A DNA stretch of 35,770 nt from an uncultured Clostridia bacterium (GCA_944388795.1 CALXKD010000017.1:1-35770), one strand, 5' to 3'; positions 16,676-26,647 are shown, counted from the stretch's first letter. Numbers and translations are program-made. Notes: generated by a model not told the origin, from the letters alone.

Positions 16676-19130
16676 CTACTTTCTAGCAAATTTTCTTTCG
16701 ATATCATATTTTGTCATTTTAATAGCAGTTGGTCTACCATGTGGACAAGTAAATGGATTTGGTAATGATAACAATTTATCCATTAAGCTTTCTACTTCTT
16801 TTGCGTCTAATGCCATATTCGCTTTTACTGCTGCTTTACAAGCAACTGTTGCTATAAATTTTTCTTCTTTTTCTTGTTTTGCTGTTCTTGCTACTGTATT
16901 AATTTCATCTAAGGTTTCTAAAAATAATTCTTTGGTGTCCAAATCAATACAAACAGTTGGAACACCTGTTAACTTAATTGTATTTTCTCCAAACTCTTCT
17001 AAGGTAAATCCTGCTTTTCTAAACATTTCCATATTTTCTTTTGCAATATCCATTTCTTTATGTGTTAATGTAATGACATCTGGTAATAGCAACATTTGAG
17101 AATCTTTACTTGATTCACTATAGTAATTTTCTTTTACTTTTTCATACATAATTCTTTCATGTGCAGCATGTTGATCTAAAATATACATTTCTTGTCCAAT
17201 TTCTATAATGATATATGTCTTAAATACAATGCCAATAAATTTATATGCTGGTTTTTGATATTCTTCTATTCCCTCAAATACAGATACATTATCTTTTAAT
17301 ATATCAATATCTTTTTCTTCCTTTTTCTCCTCTACTTTTTCTTCTTCATCTTGTATTGGTAATCTTCCAAACAATTTCGCATACATCTCATTAAAATCAT
17401 CTGTCACCACTTGAGGATTATCATTTAATTGTTCCATTTTTTCTTTAATTTCTTTAAATTCCTGCTTAATTTCTGGATTTTCTATATTTTCAATAATTTC
17501 ATTTGTGTTATCCACTGTTTGCTCACTAGTTGTGGATTTTTGCTCTTCATGAAGATGTTCTGTTTCATCTGTCACATTTATATTACTACCATCTTCATTT
17601 TCTACTTTTGGTGCATCTGCACTTGTCTTGATATCATCATTGTTTTCTTCTTGTTTCTGTTTTATACTATATTCCTCTTTTTCCTCTTTTAGTGTTTCTT
17701 CTGTATACTGATTTTCTTTTGTTTGAATATCTATATTTTCTTCAGCCTGTGTAACAGGCATCTTGATATTTTTTTCTTTAATTTCTTTTTCTAAGTTTTC
17801 CTTCATCTGTTTTAATTTCGCTAATATATCAGAAGTATCGATTGGTTCTCCAATATGTATTTTGTTTTCTGTACTATTTTTTGCACGATATACATCTTCT
17901 ATAATATTACTAGAAGAATCTTTATGTGTATCTTCAACTACATTTGTCTTAATTTTACCTTCTTCCTCTGTATAGCTTTCAATCTGTTTTTCATTTTGTT
18001 TTCTAAAAGAAAATAGTCCTCCCACATCCTGTCTTTGTTGTTTTTCCTCTTTTAAATTTTTTAATCTTTCTTCAAATGTCAATTCTCTTGCTGTTTCCAT
18101 TTTTTCTTCATGTAGTGCTTTTTCTGAATTAGCTACTAATTCTGTTTTTAATAACGTATCTTTTATCGCATGATAGATTGCTTGAAATACTTTATTTTCC
18201 TCTTCAAATCTTACCTCTAATTTTGCCGGATGTACATTAACATCCACTTTAGCCGGATTCATTTCAATATTTAATATGACAAATCCAAATTTTCCAATTG
18301 GAATTAATCCTTTATATGCTTGCTCTGTTGCTGCTGTTAAGGTTTTGTCTTTAATATATCGTTTATTTACAAAAAATAATTGATTTGAACGATTAGAACG
18401 TGCAATTTCTGGTTTTCCTACTACTCCTACAATATTGATATCTTCATATTTATATGAAACCTCCATAACACCATTTGCAATATCTTTTCCATAAATGCTG
18501 TATATAACACTTTTGATGTCTCCACTACCATTTGTTTGAATCACAGTTTTTCCTGTATTAATTAATTTGATAGCAATATTGGGATTTACTAATGCAATCC
18601 TTGTAATCACATCTTCAATATATCCTGATTCTGTATAATCTTTTTTTAGAAATTTATATCTAACAGGTGTATTAAAAAACAAATTTCTAACTGTAATGGT
18701 GGTTCCTGTTTTACAACCTGCCTCTTCTTTTTCTAGAACATCTCCTGCCTCCACAACTATTCGGTAACCGATTTCTTGTTCTTGTGTTTTTGATACCATT
18801 TCTACATTAGCAATCGCTGCAATACTAGCTAATGCTTCTCCTCTAAACCCCATTGATGTCACTGTATCTAAATCTTCTGCACTTCTTATTTTACTAGTTG
18901 CATGTCTTTCAAAAGCAATTTCTAAATCATCTCCGAGCGATTCCTTTTCCATTGTCACTTACTTTTATGTAAGAAATTCCTCCATTTTTGATTTCTACTG
19001 TTATATTGGTTGCCCCTGCATCAATTGAGTTTTCTACCATTTCTTTTATAACAGAAGCTGGTCTTTCAATAACTTCACCAGCTGCAATTTGATTTATTGT
19101 TAGTTCATCTAATAAAACGATATTTCCCAT
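16676..19130 (-). CDS. mutL: DNA mismatch repair protein MutL, interrupted by a +1 frameshift at CGGA
   Basis: Two adjacent frames together make one full MutL of about 817 residues. The first (19130 to 18927) holds the GHKL ATPase start, with [29 protein letters not shown] and DNGKGIA, and runs into TGA two codons after a CGG. The second, in the +1 frame, continues with [24 protein letters not shown], the transducer domain, a long acidic linker (about 325-600) and the C-terminal nuclease/dimer domain with [19 protein letters not shown] and CPHGRPT. The metal-site motifs are intact, so the protein is otherwise under selection. Skipping the C at 18935 gives A-G-DDLE, in perfect register with the family. 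The start at 19130 ([10 protein letters not shown]) matches the family, with GAAAGGG 12 bases upstream; in-frame ATGs at 19151 and 19142 also exist. A plain mutation would abolish repair, and a recoded gene is the alternative (see findings). Confidence 0.9.
18932..18935 (-). other. Putative +1 recoding site CGGA in mutL
   Basis: Zero frame reads ATC GCT CGG AGA TGA. The +1 frame after skipping C (18935) reads GCT / GGA GAT GAT TTA, restoring GIA-G-DDLE. This is not a homopolymer run, so a simple sequencing indel is not favoured by context. Confidence 0.75.
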
Positions 19131-19193
19131 TTGTTTTTTCATCCCTTTCATCGAAATGTATTAACTTTGTGCATATCATATCATAAAACACAG

Positions 19194-19231
19194 AAAATGT
19201 GAAACACTTTTTACATTTTGTTTCACATTTT
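19194..19231 (-). terminator. Hairpin after the dCMP deaminase gene
   Basis: Perfect 12-bp stem (19194-19205 with 19220-19231, AAAATGTGAAAC / GTTTCACATTTT) with a 14-base loop, 8 bases past the deaminase stop and about 60 bases before mutL. The T-tract is short and interrupted, so termination may be partial and this may separate the two genes only weakly. Confidence 0.65.
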
Positions 19232-19238
19232 TGAAAAT

Positions 19239-19737
19239 TTATTTTAATTCAATTTCAATTTTTTTCTCTGTTTCCAAATCTATCTTTTTATAGGTGATAC
19301 CACATTTGTCAAATAGCCTTCTTGATGCAATATTGTTTTCTGAATTTGCATATTTATCAGACAAATATATCACCTCTTTTATTCCAGATTGTATAATAAT
19401 TTTTGCACATTCATTACATGGAAATAAATCAACATATAGTTTTGCATTTTCTAAATCCTTCTTACTTCCCCTGTAATTTAGTATTGCATTCATCTCTGCA
19501 TGGCATACATATGGATATTTTGTATTTAACGTGACACCCTCTCTATCCCATGGAAACTCATCATCATCATATCCGGTTTGGTGTGCCATTGTATCCAATT
19601 GACAGAATTCTATTATCATTACTTACAATGCATGCACCTACTTGTGTTGATGGATCCTTGCTTCTCATAGCAGATAATTTTGCTATCGCCATAAAATATT
19701 CTTCCCATTGCAAATAATCTTTTCTTTTTTTACTCAT
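19239..19737 (-). CDS. comEB: dCMP deaminase (ComEB-like), interrupted by a +1 frameshift at CGGA
   Basis: The N-terminal frame (ATG at 19737) encodes [20 protein letters not shown], then [13 protein letters not shown] and IGYNGTPN, and then hits CGG ATA TGA. The +1 frame continues [13 protein letters not shown] to the end. Joined, they give 165 residues, the usual length. Zinc-site motifs are intact: CHAE (about 78-81, with the catalytic Glu) and PCNEC (about 106-110). The enzyme converts dCMP to dUMP, the substrate of thymidylate synthase, which is also in this window (thyA, 26648). Skipping C at 19575 restores the N-G-Y-DD consensus with its conserved glycine. The ribosome site at 19737 is weak (AAAGAAG), and an ATG nine bases further upstream is equally possible. 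Confidence 0.9.
19572..19575 (-). other. Putative +1 recoding site CGGA in the dCMP deaminase gene
   Basis: Zero frame: ACA CCA AAC CGG ATA TGA. After skipping C at 19575: AAC / GGA TAT GAT GAT, giving N-G-Y-D-D as in the family. The tetranucleotide is identical to those in mutL and folC. Confidence 0.75.
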
Positions 19738-19772
19738 GTTTATCATCTTCTTTCTTTTTGATATATCTCTTA

Positions 19773-22700
19773 TTATTCTACACTTTTCAAACTGCCTATC
19801 ATATCAATTTTCTTTAAGGCAAAATAAGTAACAATATTGACAATAATTGAAAATACAAGTGTAATTGCTGTTGCATAAAGATAACTAATTGGATGAATGA
19901 CTTTTTCAAATCGTAAAATATTAATTTCACAAGTTCCTAAGATATAGAAATTCAAGAAATATCCTACCACTAACCCTAATAGAATTCCTATAATGGTTAA
20001 AATAATGGTTTCTCTTGTTACATAATCATATACTTCTCTGTCATAAAATCCTAATACTTTTATAGTAGCTAGTTCTCTAATTCTTTCACCTATATTAATA
20101 TTTGATAAATTATATAATACAACAAATGCCAACAATCCTGCTGATACAATCAAAACAATGACAACATAATTTAGTGAACTCATGGTATCATCTAATGTTT
20201 TCATAGTTGTTGTCGTTAAAGTAATACTTAAAACCTCATTTTGTGCTACCATTTCTTGCATAACCGTTTCTTCTTGTTCTTCATTTAAGTTATTGTCTTG
20301 TACCAATAATACATTTGTATGATAGGTTTCTCCAAATACTTGTTGATATAATGCTTTTGACATATATACATAATGGATAATGTAATTTTCTGTTATGCCT
20401 ACTACTTTTATCTCTTTTTCTTTATCATCAGCAGTCGTCACCATTATAGTATCTCCTACTTTTGCATCAATTAATTCTGCTAATTTATCTGTTATGATAA
20501 TTCCCTCTTCTGATAATGTAAATGGTTCTTCTGTTTTCACATCTCTTAATGTTATCACTTTATCAATTTCTTGATTATCACTTGGAACAACAATTTGAAC
20601 AGTTTCACTATTTTCACCTTTTCCCGCTGTTCCAGATTCCATATAGGTTTCTACTACTTCTTGTATGTCTTCTTTCTGTTTTAAATTCTCTATATAACTA
20701 TTTCTTTGTTCTTCTGTTAAGGCAGTTTTTAAACTCACTAACATATCATAATGACATATGTCTTCATATTGATTTGGCAAAATAGAAGATATAGAATCTT
20801 TTAATCCAAATCCTGCTAATATTAAAGAAGTACATCCCATAATACCGATAATGGTCATCAAAAATCTCTTCTTGTACCTAAAAATATTTCTTACCGTTAC
20901 TTTATGCGAAAATTTTAATCGTTTCCAAATAAAGCCTACTCTTTCTAGCAATACCCTTTTCCCATATTTTGGTGCTTTTGGTCTTAATAATGTTGCTGGT
21001 GTTTCTTTGACTTCTTTTAAGATGGTATATAAAGTTGCTCCCACAATACAAATGTAGATTAATCCTAATCCCATTGAAGAATATTGATGATTAAATGATA
21101 CAATAAATTCTGGTAATGTATACATCATTTGATACATATCCCATATAATTCTAGGTAGTAATTGGAATCCAATATTCATTCCGATAACGCCACCTATGAT
21201 ACAAGCTAAACTAGAATAAATGATATATTTTAGCATAATATGAAATTTATTGTATCCTAATGCTTTCAAGGTTCCAATTTCTTGTCTTTCCTCTTCTACC
21301 ATTCTTGTCATAGAAGTTAAAGAAACTAAAGCTGCAATTGCAAAAAATACAATTGGAAATACAACACTTAAATTTTCTATACTTTCTGTATCTTGGATAT
21401 AACTACTATATCCTGTATTTTGTTGTCTATCTAATATATACCATTCTGCTTTTTCTATTTCTGATACCTTTTCTCTTGCATCAATTAATTTTCCTTCCGC
21501 TTCTTGTATCTTTGTATTAAATTCTGCTCTGCTGGTCTCTAATTCTGCTTCTGCAGTTGCAATTTCTTGTTTTGAAGCTTCTAATTCTTTTCTAGCATTT
21601 GCAATTTGTGTATACGTTCTATTTTTTGTTTGTTGTAAACTTGCTTCTTGACTTTGAATTTGATTTCTTGCATTATCAATTTGTGCTTCTGCAGTTTGTA
21701 ATTCCTGCCTTCCACTAGCAATTTGATTATCAATCTCTGCCATTCCTGTTTCAACAGATTGTTTATTGGTTTCATATACTTGTTTTGTTGCTTGTAATTT
21801 TGCAATTTCTTGATTGATAGCTGCAATTTCTTCTTCCGTTTCTGCTGTTTCTAACTGTGCTTGTTTTTCAGAAATTGAATTATCTGTAATTTTAATCGCA
21901 TTGTTAATATTATCTAATGTACTTTGTAAATCAGCTTTTTGATTTTCAGCTTCTTCAAACCCTTTTTCTGCTTCAATTTTTTCATTATTAAATCGAAGTG
22001 CATTTTGTGCAACTTCCAATTTTGCTGCTTCTATCTGTGCCTCTGCATTTTCAAATTGTTGGTTTGCTGTACGTTCATTGCTATTAATTTCTGCCTCTCC
22101 AGATTCTATTTGTGCTTTTCCTTCATTAATTTTATTTTCTGCATCTTGAATTTGTGTTTCTCCATTTTGTTTTTCCGTATTAAACTCTTCTTCCGCTTTC
22201 GCAATTTCTGCATTTGCTTCATCAATTAATTCTTGATATCTTGCATTTTCTCTTTCTTCTTTTATTTCTTCTATTTTGTCTTTGGTTTCTTCTACATATT
22301 CTTCATATTTATGACTTCCTGTTTGATATTTATCACTATTTTCCAATGTTATATAAATTTCTGTATACACATCTGAATTCACATTTTCTCTATTGACATA
22401 GATATAGTAATTAACAACACCTGTTCCTAATTTTGTACTTCCTCTTTCTCTTGATATGTATAAAGGACTTTCTACTACACCGACAATTTTTAGTGTTTTA
22501 TTTTTTAAATATTCTGTGTCTTCTCCATCTGTTTCTTCTGGCTCTATTTCAAGACTATCTCCAATCTTTTTTCCAGTTTCTTCTAAGAAGCTTTTTTCTA
22601 CCACACATTCATCTATATTCTCTGGCATATTTCCTTCTACCAAAACAGGTTGGTTTACATCATCTACACATAAGATTTTTGAAACGATTTCTTTATCATT

Positions 22701-22997
22701 TGTTTTAATTAATCCATCTCTACTATATGTACCATATACATTTTCAACATTTTCTATATTAGATAATGCTTCTATATCATTATCTGTTAATCCCAGTGTT
22801 GACATGACTTCAATATCATACACATTTTGATTTTTATAATATGTATCAATCGAATCTACCATATCTGGTGAAGAAGCTCTTAATCCTGCAAAAAAGCCTA
22901 CACCTAATAAAGCCATCAGTAAAATCGAAATAAATCGTTTATATGATTTCTTAATTTCCTTAAAAGTATCTTTTAGTAATGCTTTTTTTATCTTCAC
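19773..22997 (-). CDS. ABC transporter permease, FtsX/MacB-like, with giant extracellular coiled coil
   Basis: 1074 residues. TM1 (about 24-40) is followed by a MacB-like extracellular domain, then about 280 residues of Gln/Ala/Glu-rich coiled coil (about 235-515, repeats like [20 protein letters not shown]). After that come two FtsX-like triple-TM domains (about 545-680 and 960-1065), separated by a second extracellular domain. Such permeases usually move lipids, peptides or envelope signals rather than small nutrients, and the substrate is unknown. The best start is GTG at 22997, since GGAGG stands 8 bases before it. An ATG two codons upstream sits only 2 bases from that site. The ATP-binding subunit is the next gene upstream, separated by an inverted repeat. 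Confidence 0.86.
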   Translation of the reverse strand: MKIKKALLKDTFKEIKKSYKRFISILLMALLGVGFFAGLRASSPDMVDSIDTYYKNQNVYDIEVMSTLGLTDNDIEALSNIENVENVYGTYSRDGLIKTNDKEIVSKILCVDDVNQPVLVEGNMPENIDECVVEKSFLEETGKKIGDSLEIEPEETDGEDTEYLKNKTLKIVGVVESPLYISRERGSTKLGTGVVNYYIYVNRENVNSDVYTEIYITLENSDKYQTGSHKYEEYVEETKDKIEEIKEERENARYQELIDEANAEIAKAEEEFNTEKQNGETQIQDAENKINEGKAQIESGEAEINSNERTANQQFENAEAQIEAAKLEVAQNALRFNNEKIEAEKGFEEAENQKADLQSTLDNINNAIKITDNSISEKQAQLETAETEEEIAAINQEIAKLQATKQVYETNKQSVETGMAEIDNQIASGRQELQTAEAQIDNARNQIQSQEASLQQTKNRTYTQIANARKELEASKQEIATAEAELETSRAEFNTKIQEAEGKLIDAREKVSEIEKAEWYILDRQQNTGYSSYIQDTESIENLSVVFPIVFFAIAALVSLTSMTRMVEEERQEIGTLKALGYNKFHIMLKYIIYSSLACIIGGVIGMNIGFQLLPRIIWDMYQMMYTLPEFIVSFNHQYSSMGLGLIYICIVGATLYTILKEVKETPATLLRPKAPKYGKRVLLERVGFIWKRLKFSHKVTVRNIFRYKKRFLMTIIGIMGCTSLILAGFGLKDSISSILPNQYEDICHYDMLVSLKTALTEEQRNSYIENLKQKEDIQEVVETYMESGTAGKGENSETVQIVVPSDNQEIDKVITLRDVKTEEPFTLSEEGIIITDKLAELIDAKVGDTIMVTTADDKEKEIKVVGITENYIIHYVYMSKALYQQVFGETYHTNVLLVQDNNLNEEQEETVMQEMVAQNEVLSITLTTTTMKTLDDTMSSLNYVVIVLIVSAGLLAFVVLYNLSNINIGERIRELATIKVLGFYDREVYDYVTRETIILTIIGILLGLVVGYFLNFYILGTCEINILRFEKVIHPISYLYATAITLVFSIIVNIVTYFALKKIDMIGSLKSVE

Positions 22998-23022
22998 TTG
23001 CATCACCTCCAAAGTTCATTTT

Positions 23023-23205
23023 TGTCCAGTTGGGGACGTTTCTCTTTGAGACATTTTTATGTGAACTCAAATATACTTAGTAAAGAAAAAAATAATTTAT
23101 TTTATATTTAAATTTTCAATCATTTAAAGTTTATTCGTATGACTATTTAACCCTTCAATCAATTTACATAAAAATGTCTCAAAGAGAAACGTCCCCAATT
23201 GGACA
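23023..23205. repeat. 39-bp inverted repeat element between the two ABC genes (MITE/REP-like)
   Basis: The left arm 23023-23061 begins TGTCCAGTTGGGGACG. The right arm 23167-23205 is its reverse complement with one mismatch (GTCCCCAATTGGACA end). About 105 AT-rich bases, with no gene, lie between. The right arm abuts the TAG stop of the ATP-binding subunit and the left arm ends about 20 bases before the permease start. GTCCCC/GGGGAC-bearing palindromes of this style are typical of REP- or MITE-type elements mobilised by IS200/IS605-like or RAYT transposases (inference). No transposase is present here. In RNA it would form a very stable stem between the two cistrons. Confidence 0.85.
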
Positions 23206-23907
23206 CTACCATTCTATATTTTCTACTGGGATTGGATTCTGATTACTTTCGATACTTTCTGCTGTTCCATTTTTAAATCGGATAATCTTATCTGCCATTG
23301 GTGCAATCGCTGCATTATGGGTTATGATAATAACCGTCATTTTTTCTTTTCTTGCTGTATCTTGTAATAATTTTAAAATTTGTTTACCTGTTTTATAGTC
23401 TAAAGCACCTGTTGGTTCATCACATAATAATAATTTAGGATTTTTGGCAATCGCTCTTGCAATGGCTACTCTTTGTTGCTCTCCTCCTGATAATTGAGAT
23501 GGAAAATTCTTTTTTCTATCTGCCAATCCTACTTTTTCCATAACTTCATCCGGACTTAAAGAATCTTTACAAATTTGAGTTGCCAATTCTACATTCTCAA
23601 TTGCTGTTAAATTTTGTACCAAGTTATAGAATTGAAATACAAATCCAATATCCTCTCTTCTATATTTAATTAATTGTTTATTTTTTAATTTTGCTACATT
23701 TTTCCCATCAACCATCACATCTCCTGAAGTAACACTATCCATGCCTCCTAATATATTTAAAGCTGTTGTTTTTCCTGCTCCTGATGGTCCAACAACAACG
23801 ACTAATTCTCCTTTTTCAATTGAAAAGTTTGTATTATTTAATGCTTTTATGATAACTTCTCCCATTTTATATTCTTTACAAACATTTTTAAATTCTATAT
23901 ATGCCAT
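23206..23907 (-). CDS. ABC transporter ATP-binding protein (MacB/LolD-like)
   Basis: 233 residues, complete. Walker A GPSGAGKT (40-47), the [17 protein letters not shown]-loop region (about 91-106), the signature LSGGEQQ (139-145), Walker B LLLCDEP followed by TGALD (159-170) and the H-loop ITHN (about 195-198) are all intact. It drives the FtsX-like permease encoded next. GGAGAGG lies 4-5 bases upstream of the ATG. Its TAG is followed at once by the inverted repeat, so the two subunits may be expressed at different levels. Confidence 0.95.
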   Translation of the reverse strand: MAYIEFKNVCKEYKMGEVIIKALNNTNFSIEKGELVVVVGPSGAGKTTALNILGGMDSVTSGDVMVDGKNVAKLKNKQLIKYRREDIGFVFQFYNLVQNLTAIENVELATQICKDSLSPDEVMEKVGLADRKKNFPSQLSGGEQQRVAIARAIAKNPKLLLCDEPTGALDYKTGKQILKLLQDTARKEKMTVIIITHNAAIAPMADKIIRFKNGTAESIESNQNPIPVENIEW

Positions 23908-23959
23908 ACAACCTCTCCTTTCTTTAAGAGATTTTTTACACTTTTATTTTTCTAATGAC

Positions 23960-23988
23960 ATTATATCATATGGGAATAAAAAGTAGAA
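23960..23988 (-). promoter_or_regulatory. Candidate promoter of the ABC operon
   Basis: Minus strand: a perfect TATAAT (23960-23965) with a poor -35, TTCTAC (23983-23988), at 17-base spacing, about 50 bases upstream of the ABC ATPase start. No regulator gene is adjacent. Confidence 0.45.
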
Positions 23989-24018
23989 GAAAATTTTTCC
24001 ATTTTAAATGTAAATTTT

Positions 24019-24052
24019 AAGTGAACTTCAAGATTTTTCTTTAAGTTCACTT
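24019..24052 (-). terminator. Hairpin overlapping the stop of the DHH gene
   Basis: Perfect 10-bp stem (24019-24028 with 24043-24052, AAGTGAACTT / AAGTTCACTT) with a 14-base loop. The stem contains the TGA stop of the DHH gene. The T-rich follow-up is weak on the minus strand (TTAAAATTTA). Confidence 0.6.
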
Positions 24053-24958
24053 TTCATTTATAATAGCTTCTTTGATTAGTTCCTTTCTTAACCAAACTTC
24101 TGGTAATTCCATAATGTTTCCATTAAATGTATGATGCATTAATTTTTGCATTTGCATTTTCACTTTTTCATGCTTAGAAATAATATAACTTTTTGCATCT
24201 TTTATACAAATCAGATTCATTATCCAATTTTTATCATATCTATCCAGTACTTGATAGATTATCTCTAACTGCTTCATAATATTGGTTTTATCCCATACAG
24301 TTAATTGTGCTATCACATTCGGTAATAACTGATGATGAATTCCTACTTTTGTATCATTTTGTATAGAATTTATCAAATCATGTTCTATCATCTCTTGACA
24401 TTCTAAAAAATATCTTTCACAATATCTTCCATTATCACTCACAATTTTTTGTAATTTTTGATATGCCATTATATCTCTATTACTGGTTATTTTTGCCTTA
24501 AAATTTAATGTATTATCTAAAATGGCAGCCATTAGCATATATGCTACCTCTTTCTCCATTTTATTTAACAAATGTTCCTCTTGGTATTTTTCTAGAATAA
24601 TTGTCGCAACAGCACCTATTGTTTCTATTTGAGCTTTCTCTCCCAATTTTTCTTTCCAAACAGTTTCAAATCCTGGATGGTGATCTATCAACTCTACTAT
24701 TTTATCTTTTTTTACAATTGTATCAAAATATATTTCTTCTGAAACATCTAATATGATAAATTCTTGTTCTTCACTTTCTTGATAACTATCTAAACTTTGT
24801 TTGAATTCTAATATCTGTTTGGTTATACTTTCATTTAATTTTGATGTACTTACAGAAATTGCCTCTATTCCTTTTAATTTAAATAGTTCTCTATATGCAA
24901 TACAACTTGCATATGCATCTATATCTATATATTTTGAGCCTGAAGTGATTATTTTCAT
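24047..24958 (-). CDS. DHH-family phosphoesterase (inorganic pyrophosphatase / exopolyphosphatase-like)
   Basis: 303 residues. The N-terminal DHH domain shows metal-binding residues in DIDAYASCIAY (about 12-22), Asp in IILDVSEE (about 68-75) and the DHH triad in ELIDHHPG (89-96). IGAVATIILEKY and MAAILDNTLNFK (about 144-155) supply further metal ligands. A C-terminal DHHA2-like part follows. This resembles family-II manganese pyrophosphatases and exopolyphosphatase PPX1. It is slightly short, and the canonical DTD/DSI motif is here DID. Whether it hydrolyses PPi, polyphosphate or a nucleotide is not decided. AAGGAG precedes the ATG. Confidence 0.82.
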   Translation of the reverse strand: MKIITSGSKYIDIDAYASCIAYRELFKLKGIEAISVSTSKLNESITKQILEFKQSLDSYQESEEQEFIILDVSEEIYFDTIVKKDKIVELIDHHPGFETVWKEKLGEKAQIETIGAVATIILEKYQEEHLLNKMEKEVAYMLMAAILDNTLNFKAKITSNRDIMAYQKLQKIVSDNGRYCERYFLECQEMIEHDLINSIQNDTKVGIHHQLLPNVIAQLTVWDKTNIMKQLEIIYQVLDRYDKNWIMNLICIKDAKSYIISKHEKVKMQMQKLMHHTFNGNIMELPEVWLRKELIKEAIINEK

Positions 24959-24995
24959 AATTATCTCCTTTTTTATTTCATTTTATCATATATAT

Positions 24996-25039
24996 AAAGG
25001 AAAACAAGATGCTCTAATCAATTTATCTTGTTTTCCTTT
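24996..25039 (-). terminator. Intrinsic terminator after splB (bidirectional form)
   Basis: Perfect 15-bp stem (24996-25010 with 25025-25039, AAAGGAAAACAAGAT / ATCTTGTTTTCCTTT) with a 14-base loop, just past the splB stop. The T-tract is better on the plus side, but on the minus side it isolates splB from the DHH gene. Confidence 0.75.
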
Positions 25040-25070
25040 TCTTTAATATGTTTTTAAAAATTTCTTAAAT

Positions 25071-26069
25071 TCACACTATATATTCTATTGTATTATCCTT
25101 AAAATATTTCTGCATTTCTTCTAATAAGAACTGTTTTCCTTCTTCTCTTAAATCTGTTTTATACATATATTTTCCTTTTCCTCTTCCTTGCATTTTTTCT
25201 TTATCATAAATTTGAATGGCATTTGGGAAAGCTTCTTCATTGATTTTGGTATGCACAAAACTATATGTCATAAAGATAATTTCAAAAAATACTTGCTTCT
25301 TTGCTTTTTTTGATAATTTACTATCTAATTGTATGATTAACTCTTTATATAGTGTTTTCCAATTTTCCACCATAATCACAGGTGCAATTAAAATTCCTAC
25401 TTTGTACCCTGCTTCACTTAAGCTATTAATTGCTTCAATTCTTTCTTCTAATCTTGAAGTTCCAAACTCAACACGATTAATAATTTCTTTTGGATTTACA
25501 CTCATTCTAATAATGACTTTTCCTTTATGATCTAAATCCAATATATCCTCTACCATAGAAAATTTAGTTGGCAATGTTAAAAATCCTTTTTTCGCATCCT
25601 TAAAATTTTCAATTGTCCAAACTAGATTATTGGTAATGGTATTTTCTAATATCAAATCACTATTACTACCAATTTCAAACGTTAATTCTTTTTCTGAAGC
25701 TTCACTTGTTTTTATAATCTTTTCTAACATTTTTTCGCGATTCACAAACAAACGTAAATAAGCGCATTTGTTATAATTACATACTAAATAACAATACATA
25801 CAAGCAGCTGTACAACCTGAAGAAGTATATGGTACTAAAAAATCTGAAGTTTTATGATTAGGAACAAATTTATGTGTTTTTCTAATGCCAATAATTAAGT
25901 TTCGTTTCATATCCATAAATTCTTTATTGGATTTTTTTCTCATCTCTTCAATATTATTATGATTTTCTATTTCTACTTTTGGCACCTCTTTATATTTCTC
26001 CATTAATTCTTTTCCCAATGTATAATTTACAATATCTTTTTCAAAATAAATCGCCTTCGGTTTAAACAT
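25071..26069 (-). CDS. splB: Spore photoproduct lyase (radical SAM)
   Basis: 332 residues, normal for SplB. The radical SAM cluster motif is CTAACMYC (C86, C90, C93, the CxxxCxxC pattern). The PYTSSGCT lead-in, SNSDLILEN, and the VIIRMSVNP and FEIIFMTYSFVHTK blocks are characteristic. It repairs 5-thyminyl-5,6-dihydrothymine lesions in UV-damaged spore DNA during germination, strong evidence that the organism makes spores. AAGGAGG lies 6 bases before the ATG but sits in the loop of a hairpin (26050-26108), so translation may be controlled. The gene follows dfrA with no strong promoter visible between them. Confidence 0.93.
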   Translation of the reverse strand: MFKPKAIYFEKDIVNYTLGKELMEKYKEVPKVEIENHNNIEEMRKKSNKEFMDMKRNLIIGIRKTHKFVPNHKTSDFLVPYTSSGCTAACMYCYLVCNYNKCAYLRLFVNREKMLEKIIKTSEASEKELTFEIGSNSDLILENTITNNLVWTIENFKDAKKGFLTLPTKFSMVEDILDLDHKGKVIIRMSVNPKEIINRVEFGTSRLEERIEAINSLSEAGYKVGILIAPVIMVENWKTLYKELIIQLDSKLSKKAKKQVFFEIIFMTYSFVHTKINEEAFPNAIQIYDKEKMQGRGKGKYMYKTDLREEGKQFLLEEMQKYFKDNTIEYIV

Positions 26070-26108
26070 CTAAATCCTCCTTTATGATTTAGTTTTACCG
26101 AAAGCGAC
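26050..26108 (-). promoter_or_regulatory. Leader hairpin holding the splB ribosome site
   Basis: In the minus-strand mRNA, 26097-26108 (GTCGCTTTCGGT) can pair with 26050-26061 (ACCGAAGGCGAT, inside splB codons 4-7) with one mismatch and one G-U. Nested inside, CTAAATC (26086-26092) pairs perfectly with GATTTAG (26070-26076). The AGGAGG lies in and beside the inner loop and the AUG sits between the two stems. This could hide or expose the ribosome site. It could also be a weak terminator for the upstream dfrA. Confidence 0.6.
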
Positions 26109-26116
26109 TTTTTTTA

Positions 26117-26605
26117 TTATATTTTTTCATAAATTACATATTCATATGTAAAATCATTTTCTTCATCCTCTGGTCCTTTTTCTCTACTTACTTCTTTCCA
26201 TTTTGTTTCATCAATTCTTGGAAAGAAAGCATCTCCATCAAATTCTTTATCAATTTCTGTTACATACATTTTTTTCACATATGGCATTAATAAATTATAG
26301 ATAATAGCACCACCTATTACAAATGCTTCTTCATCATTTTCTATATATTCTTGTATTTGTAACATGGAATGTACCACTTCTACATGTTCATCATCTACTT
26401 TAAAATCTGGATTTTGTGTAAACACAATATGTTTCCTATTAGGAAGTACTCTTCCTAAAGAGTCAAATGTTTTTCTTCCCATAATGATTGTATGTCCAGT
26501 TGTGAAATTTTTAAACCTTTTTAAATCATCTGATAAATGCCATAGTAGCTGATTATCTTTTCCGATGGCATTATTTTTTGCTTTTGCTACAATAATACTT
26601 AACAT
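26117..26605 (-). CDS. folA: Dihydrofolate reductase
   Basis: 162 residues, standard for bacterial DHFR. Signatures: MLSIIVAKAKNNAIGKDNQL at the N-terminus, LLWHLSDDLKRFK with the substrate-binding Asp (about 26-27), TIIMGRKTF (about 39-47), RKHIVFTQ, and FVIGGAIIYNLLMP (NADPH-binding GG). It reduces dihydrofolate to tetrahydrofolate and regenerates the cofactor oxidised by ThyA, encoded immediately upstream. AAAGGA lies 8 bases before the ATG. The thyA-folA pairing is the classical arrangement. Confidence 0.97.
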   Translation of the reverse strand: MLSIIVAKAKNNAIGKDNQLLWHLSDDLKRFKNFTTGHTIIMGRKTFDSLGRVLPNRKHIVFTQNPDFKVDDEHVEVVHSMLQIQEYIENDEEAFVIGGAIIYNLLMPYVKKMYVTEIDKEFDGDAFFPRIDETKWKEVSREKGPEDEENDFTYEYVIYEKI

Positions 26606-26647
26606 TTTATTTTTCCTTTCGCTTAAATTCTTTCTATTTTTTATCCA

